Source of the DNA: Actinomadura sp. KC345
GTDB lineage: Bacteria; Actinomycetota; Actinomycetes; Streptosporangiales; Streptosporangiaceae
NCBI RefSeq assembly: GCF_004348515.1
Contig: NZ_SMKH01000020.1
Coordinates: forward strand, 1 to 47,888
Direction: 5' to 3'
Length of the DNA stretch: 47,888 bases
Within the stretch, counting starts at the first letter, position 1. Every line of letters starts with the position of its first letter. The position numbers were made by a program, and so were the translations under genes. This document shows positions 46,607-47,888 of the stretch, in pieces. The notes under the pieces were generated by a model. It saw only the letters and a program-made list of their open reading frames with translations. It was not told the origin of the DNA and ran no database searches.

Positions 46607-47158
46607 ATGCCCCAGAGCGACGAGGTGTCGACGGCTTCCCTCCACTACCGGGCGCACCTGCCGACGGGGATCGCCGTGTCGATCGCGGTCCTCATGGCGA
46701 TCGCGTTGATCCCGCTGCATCTGCTCGCCGTACGCGACCTGGGCGTACCGACCTCGGTGGCCAACCTGGCCGTGATCGTCACCAGCATCCTGGTCGCGAA
46801 CGTCTTCCTGGTACGGGACATGGTCCTCTCCGGCGACGGCCGCCTGAAGGTCACCGGCCTCGGCCAGCGCATCGACATCGACATGCGCCACCTCACCGAG
46901 ATCCGCGCCTCCATGGTCGCCCACGCCGGCTTCGGCCTCGCTCAAGTGCGCTGGGGCAATGAGGGCTTCCGCATCTGGCAGTCGATGACCTACATCCCCG
47001 ACTCACGCCGGAAACGCCGCAGGAGCCGCTCCTCCGGAATCGTCAGCGACGATTTCCGCGACCTCGTGTACCGCCTTTACCTGATCAACCCGGCGATAAC
47101 CGTCCACGGCATAGCCCCGCCACAGTCGATCCGCCGAACCCGTTTCCCTGCCCCATGA
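46607..47158 (+). CDS. Small membrane protein with PH-like domain, function unknown
   Basis: 183 residues from ATG 9 nt after GGAG. Two hydrophobic helices (GIAVSIAVLMAIALIPLHLL and NLAVIVTSILVANVFLV) are followed by a region of beta strands (LVRDMVLSGDGRLKVTGLGQ, IDIDMRHLTEIRA) that resembles short bacterial PH-like or DUF domains, and a basic stretch RRKRRRSRSS. It lies 81 bp after the stressosome cassette on the same strand and is convergent with the next gene. I do not recognise it with certainty. Confidence 0.65.
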   Translation: MPQSDEVSTASLHYRAHLPTGIAVSIAVLMAIALIPLHLLAVRDLGVPTSVANLAVIVTSILVANVFLVRDMVLSGDGRLKVTGLGQRIDIDMRHLTEIRASMVAHAGFGLAQVRWGNEGFRIWQSMTYIPDSRRKRRRSRSSGIVSDDFRDLVYRLYLINPAITVHGIAPPQSIRRTRFPAP

Positions 47159-47177
47159 CCCAGCCGCGACCGCCCGT

Positions 47178-47531
47178 TCACGCCATTGCCGACGCATGGC
47201 GGGAGGATCGATTCGGGTCACTGTTCATGGGGAAGAAGCGCTCCGTCCCCGCCATCCAGGCGGCGAGCACAAGCGCCCCCGTTTCGAACGCGACGAGATC
47301 GGCGTTCCACCGGGAGTCCGCAGGGACGTCCCCGGAGCCCTTCGCCCGGCGCAGCAGCGCCACGCCCGCCACCAGGTTCACCCCCGCCCACACCGCGTTG
47401 ACGGCCGGCCCGGAATCCCGCCCGGCCAGCGGCGTCAGATGCCGCCGCCCGGTGACCGCGGTGGCGAGATGCGGTGCGACATTGGCGACCAGCACCCCGG
47501 CGATGAACGACTGGACTCGCGAAACTCTCAT
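47178..47531 (-). CDS. Small hydrophobic membrane protein, function unknown
   Basis: 117 residues, ATG start. Three hydrophobic segments (FIAGVLVANVAPHLATAV, AVNAVWAGVNLVAGVALL, ALVLAAWMAGTERFF) suggest a three-helix membrane protein. Similar short proteins of unknown role are common in Streptomyces and relatives. Convergent with the preceding gene, 19 bp apart, with no terminator visible. Confidence 0.6.
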   Translation of the reverse strand: MRVSRVQSFIAGVLVANVAPHLATAVTGRRHLTPLAGRDSGPAVNAVWAGVNLVAGVALLRRAKGSGDVPADSRWNADLVAFETGALVLAAWMAGTERFFPMNSDPNRSSRHASAMA

Positions 47532-47862
47532 ACCGAGAGGCTAGTGCTCCTGGAAAAGAGGCGGCCGCCATACGCCAAGCCCGCCCCGACCGGCTGTAAC
47601 CGCATCGGCCACGAAAGTGTCCCCAGGGCGGGGGCCCGCCGCACTTGTTCCGGATCTTTGTCCGGGGCCTCGATCGTGCTGTGATGTCGGTCTCGACTGG
47701 GCCACCGAGGATTGCCGTCCATCGACGTTCTCCGACAGTGGAGCACAGAGGCACGGCTAAGCTTGTTCTTTAACCTGGTTGGGTTCTTGGCTGGTGGGAT
47801 CGGTGGTTCGCCTGACAGAGGGACGGCCTTGGCGTGATCATGTGCGCTGTTGAGGACGCAGT
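47532..47862. other. Intergenic region before a truncated edge gene
   Basis: About 330 bp without a supported gene. It includes TTGTTCTTTAACC (near 47763), a low-GC spot in otherwise GC-rich DNA, and the left arm of an inverted repeat. A 72-residue minus-strand frame here has no motif and is not called. Confidence 0.5.
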
Positions 47863-47882
47863 GTGATCACTACCAAGGCCGT
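47823..47882. repeat. Inverted repeat overlapping the start of the edge gene
   Basis: ACGGCCTTGG (47823-47832) pairs with CCAAGGCCGT (47873-47882), and just inside GTGATCA (47834-47840) pairs with TGATCAC (47864-47870), leaving a 23-nt loop that holds the ribosome site GAGGA. The stem would bury the start codon. Such structures occur at transposase starts and in translationally regulated genes. Confidence 0.7.
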
Positions 47883-47888
47883 GAGGGT
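47863..47888 (+). CDS. 5' fragment of an unidentified gene (possibly a transposase)
   Basis: GTG preceded at a good distance by GAGGA (47852-47856) opens MITTKAVR and runs off the window. Only eight codons are visible. The hairpin across the start makes a mobile-element gene plausible, but the peptide is too short for identification. Confidence 0.35.

Overview
The window is very GC-rich, uses GTG and TTG starts freely, and carries a core gene order typical of Actinobacteria. Read on the minus strand from right to left it runs tRNA-Thr, tRNA-Met, rpmG, hadA, hadB, then murB, a GntR regulator, adenosine deaminase and aspC in the neighbourhood, then tRNA-Trp, secE, nusG, rplK, rplA, two exported proteins, rplJ, rplL, a complete Mce cluster, rpoB and rpoC. 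From memory this matches Streptomyces (murB, add and aspC beside secE) and Mycobacterium (thrT-metT-rpmG-hadAB and mkl/mceG between rplL and rpoB). I infer a non-mycolate filamentous actinomycete, possibly Actinomadura or another Thermomonosporaceae/Streptosporangiales member. The genus is a guess.

Layout. 1-2.8 kb: the end of a HEAT-like protein, a small secreted Cys protein, and a divergent TetR / beta-lactamase-fold pair sharing a 45-bp near-perfect palindrome. 2.8-10.4 kb: rpoC and rpoB with their own promoter; RpoB has Asn at the rifampicin-site position equivalent to E. coli Ser531. 10.5-22.6 kb: a ten-gene minus-strand Mce lipid-transport operon (mceG ATPase, two YrbE permeases, MceA-F, two Mce-associated proteins), almost all genes overlapping by 1-4 nt. 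23.1-28.9 kb: rplL, rplJ (with a leader terminator), two exported proteins, rplA, rplK, a two-copy CRISPR-like repeat, nusG. 29-30.9 kb: secE, tRNA-Trp, aspC. 31-33.5 kb: an ECF sigma factor (SigE family), a membrane partner and a Pro-rich exported protein. 33.6-38.6 kb: adenosine deaminase, GntR/FCD regulator, murB, hadB, hadA, rpmG, tRNA-Met, tRNA-Thr. 38.7-39.8 kb: acyl-CoA dehydrogenase.

39.8-46.5 kb is the most interesting signalling region: a PP2C-like phosphatase divergent from a six-gene, translationally coupled stressosome cassette (RsbR-like, RsbS, RsbT, a fused GHKL-kinase/PP2C protein, a histidine kinase, and a REC-GAF-PP2C response regulator). It contains three PP2C-fold proteins and no visible sigma, RsbV or RsbW, so the output must be encoded elsewhere. 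46.6 kb to the end: two small convergent membrane proteins and, at the edge, an inverted repeat overlapping the first codons of a truncated gene.

How the genes work together: the right-to-left block is the transcription/translation core, with a cell-envelope lipid importer inserted between the ribosomal stalk genes and RNA polymerase. The right third is dominated by stress sensing. All family assignments come from reading motifs; no database search was run.
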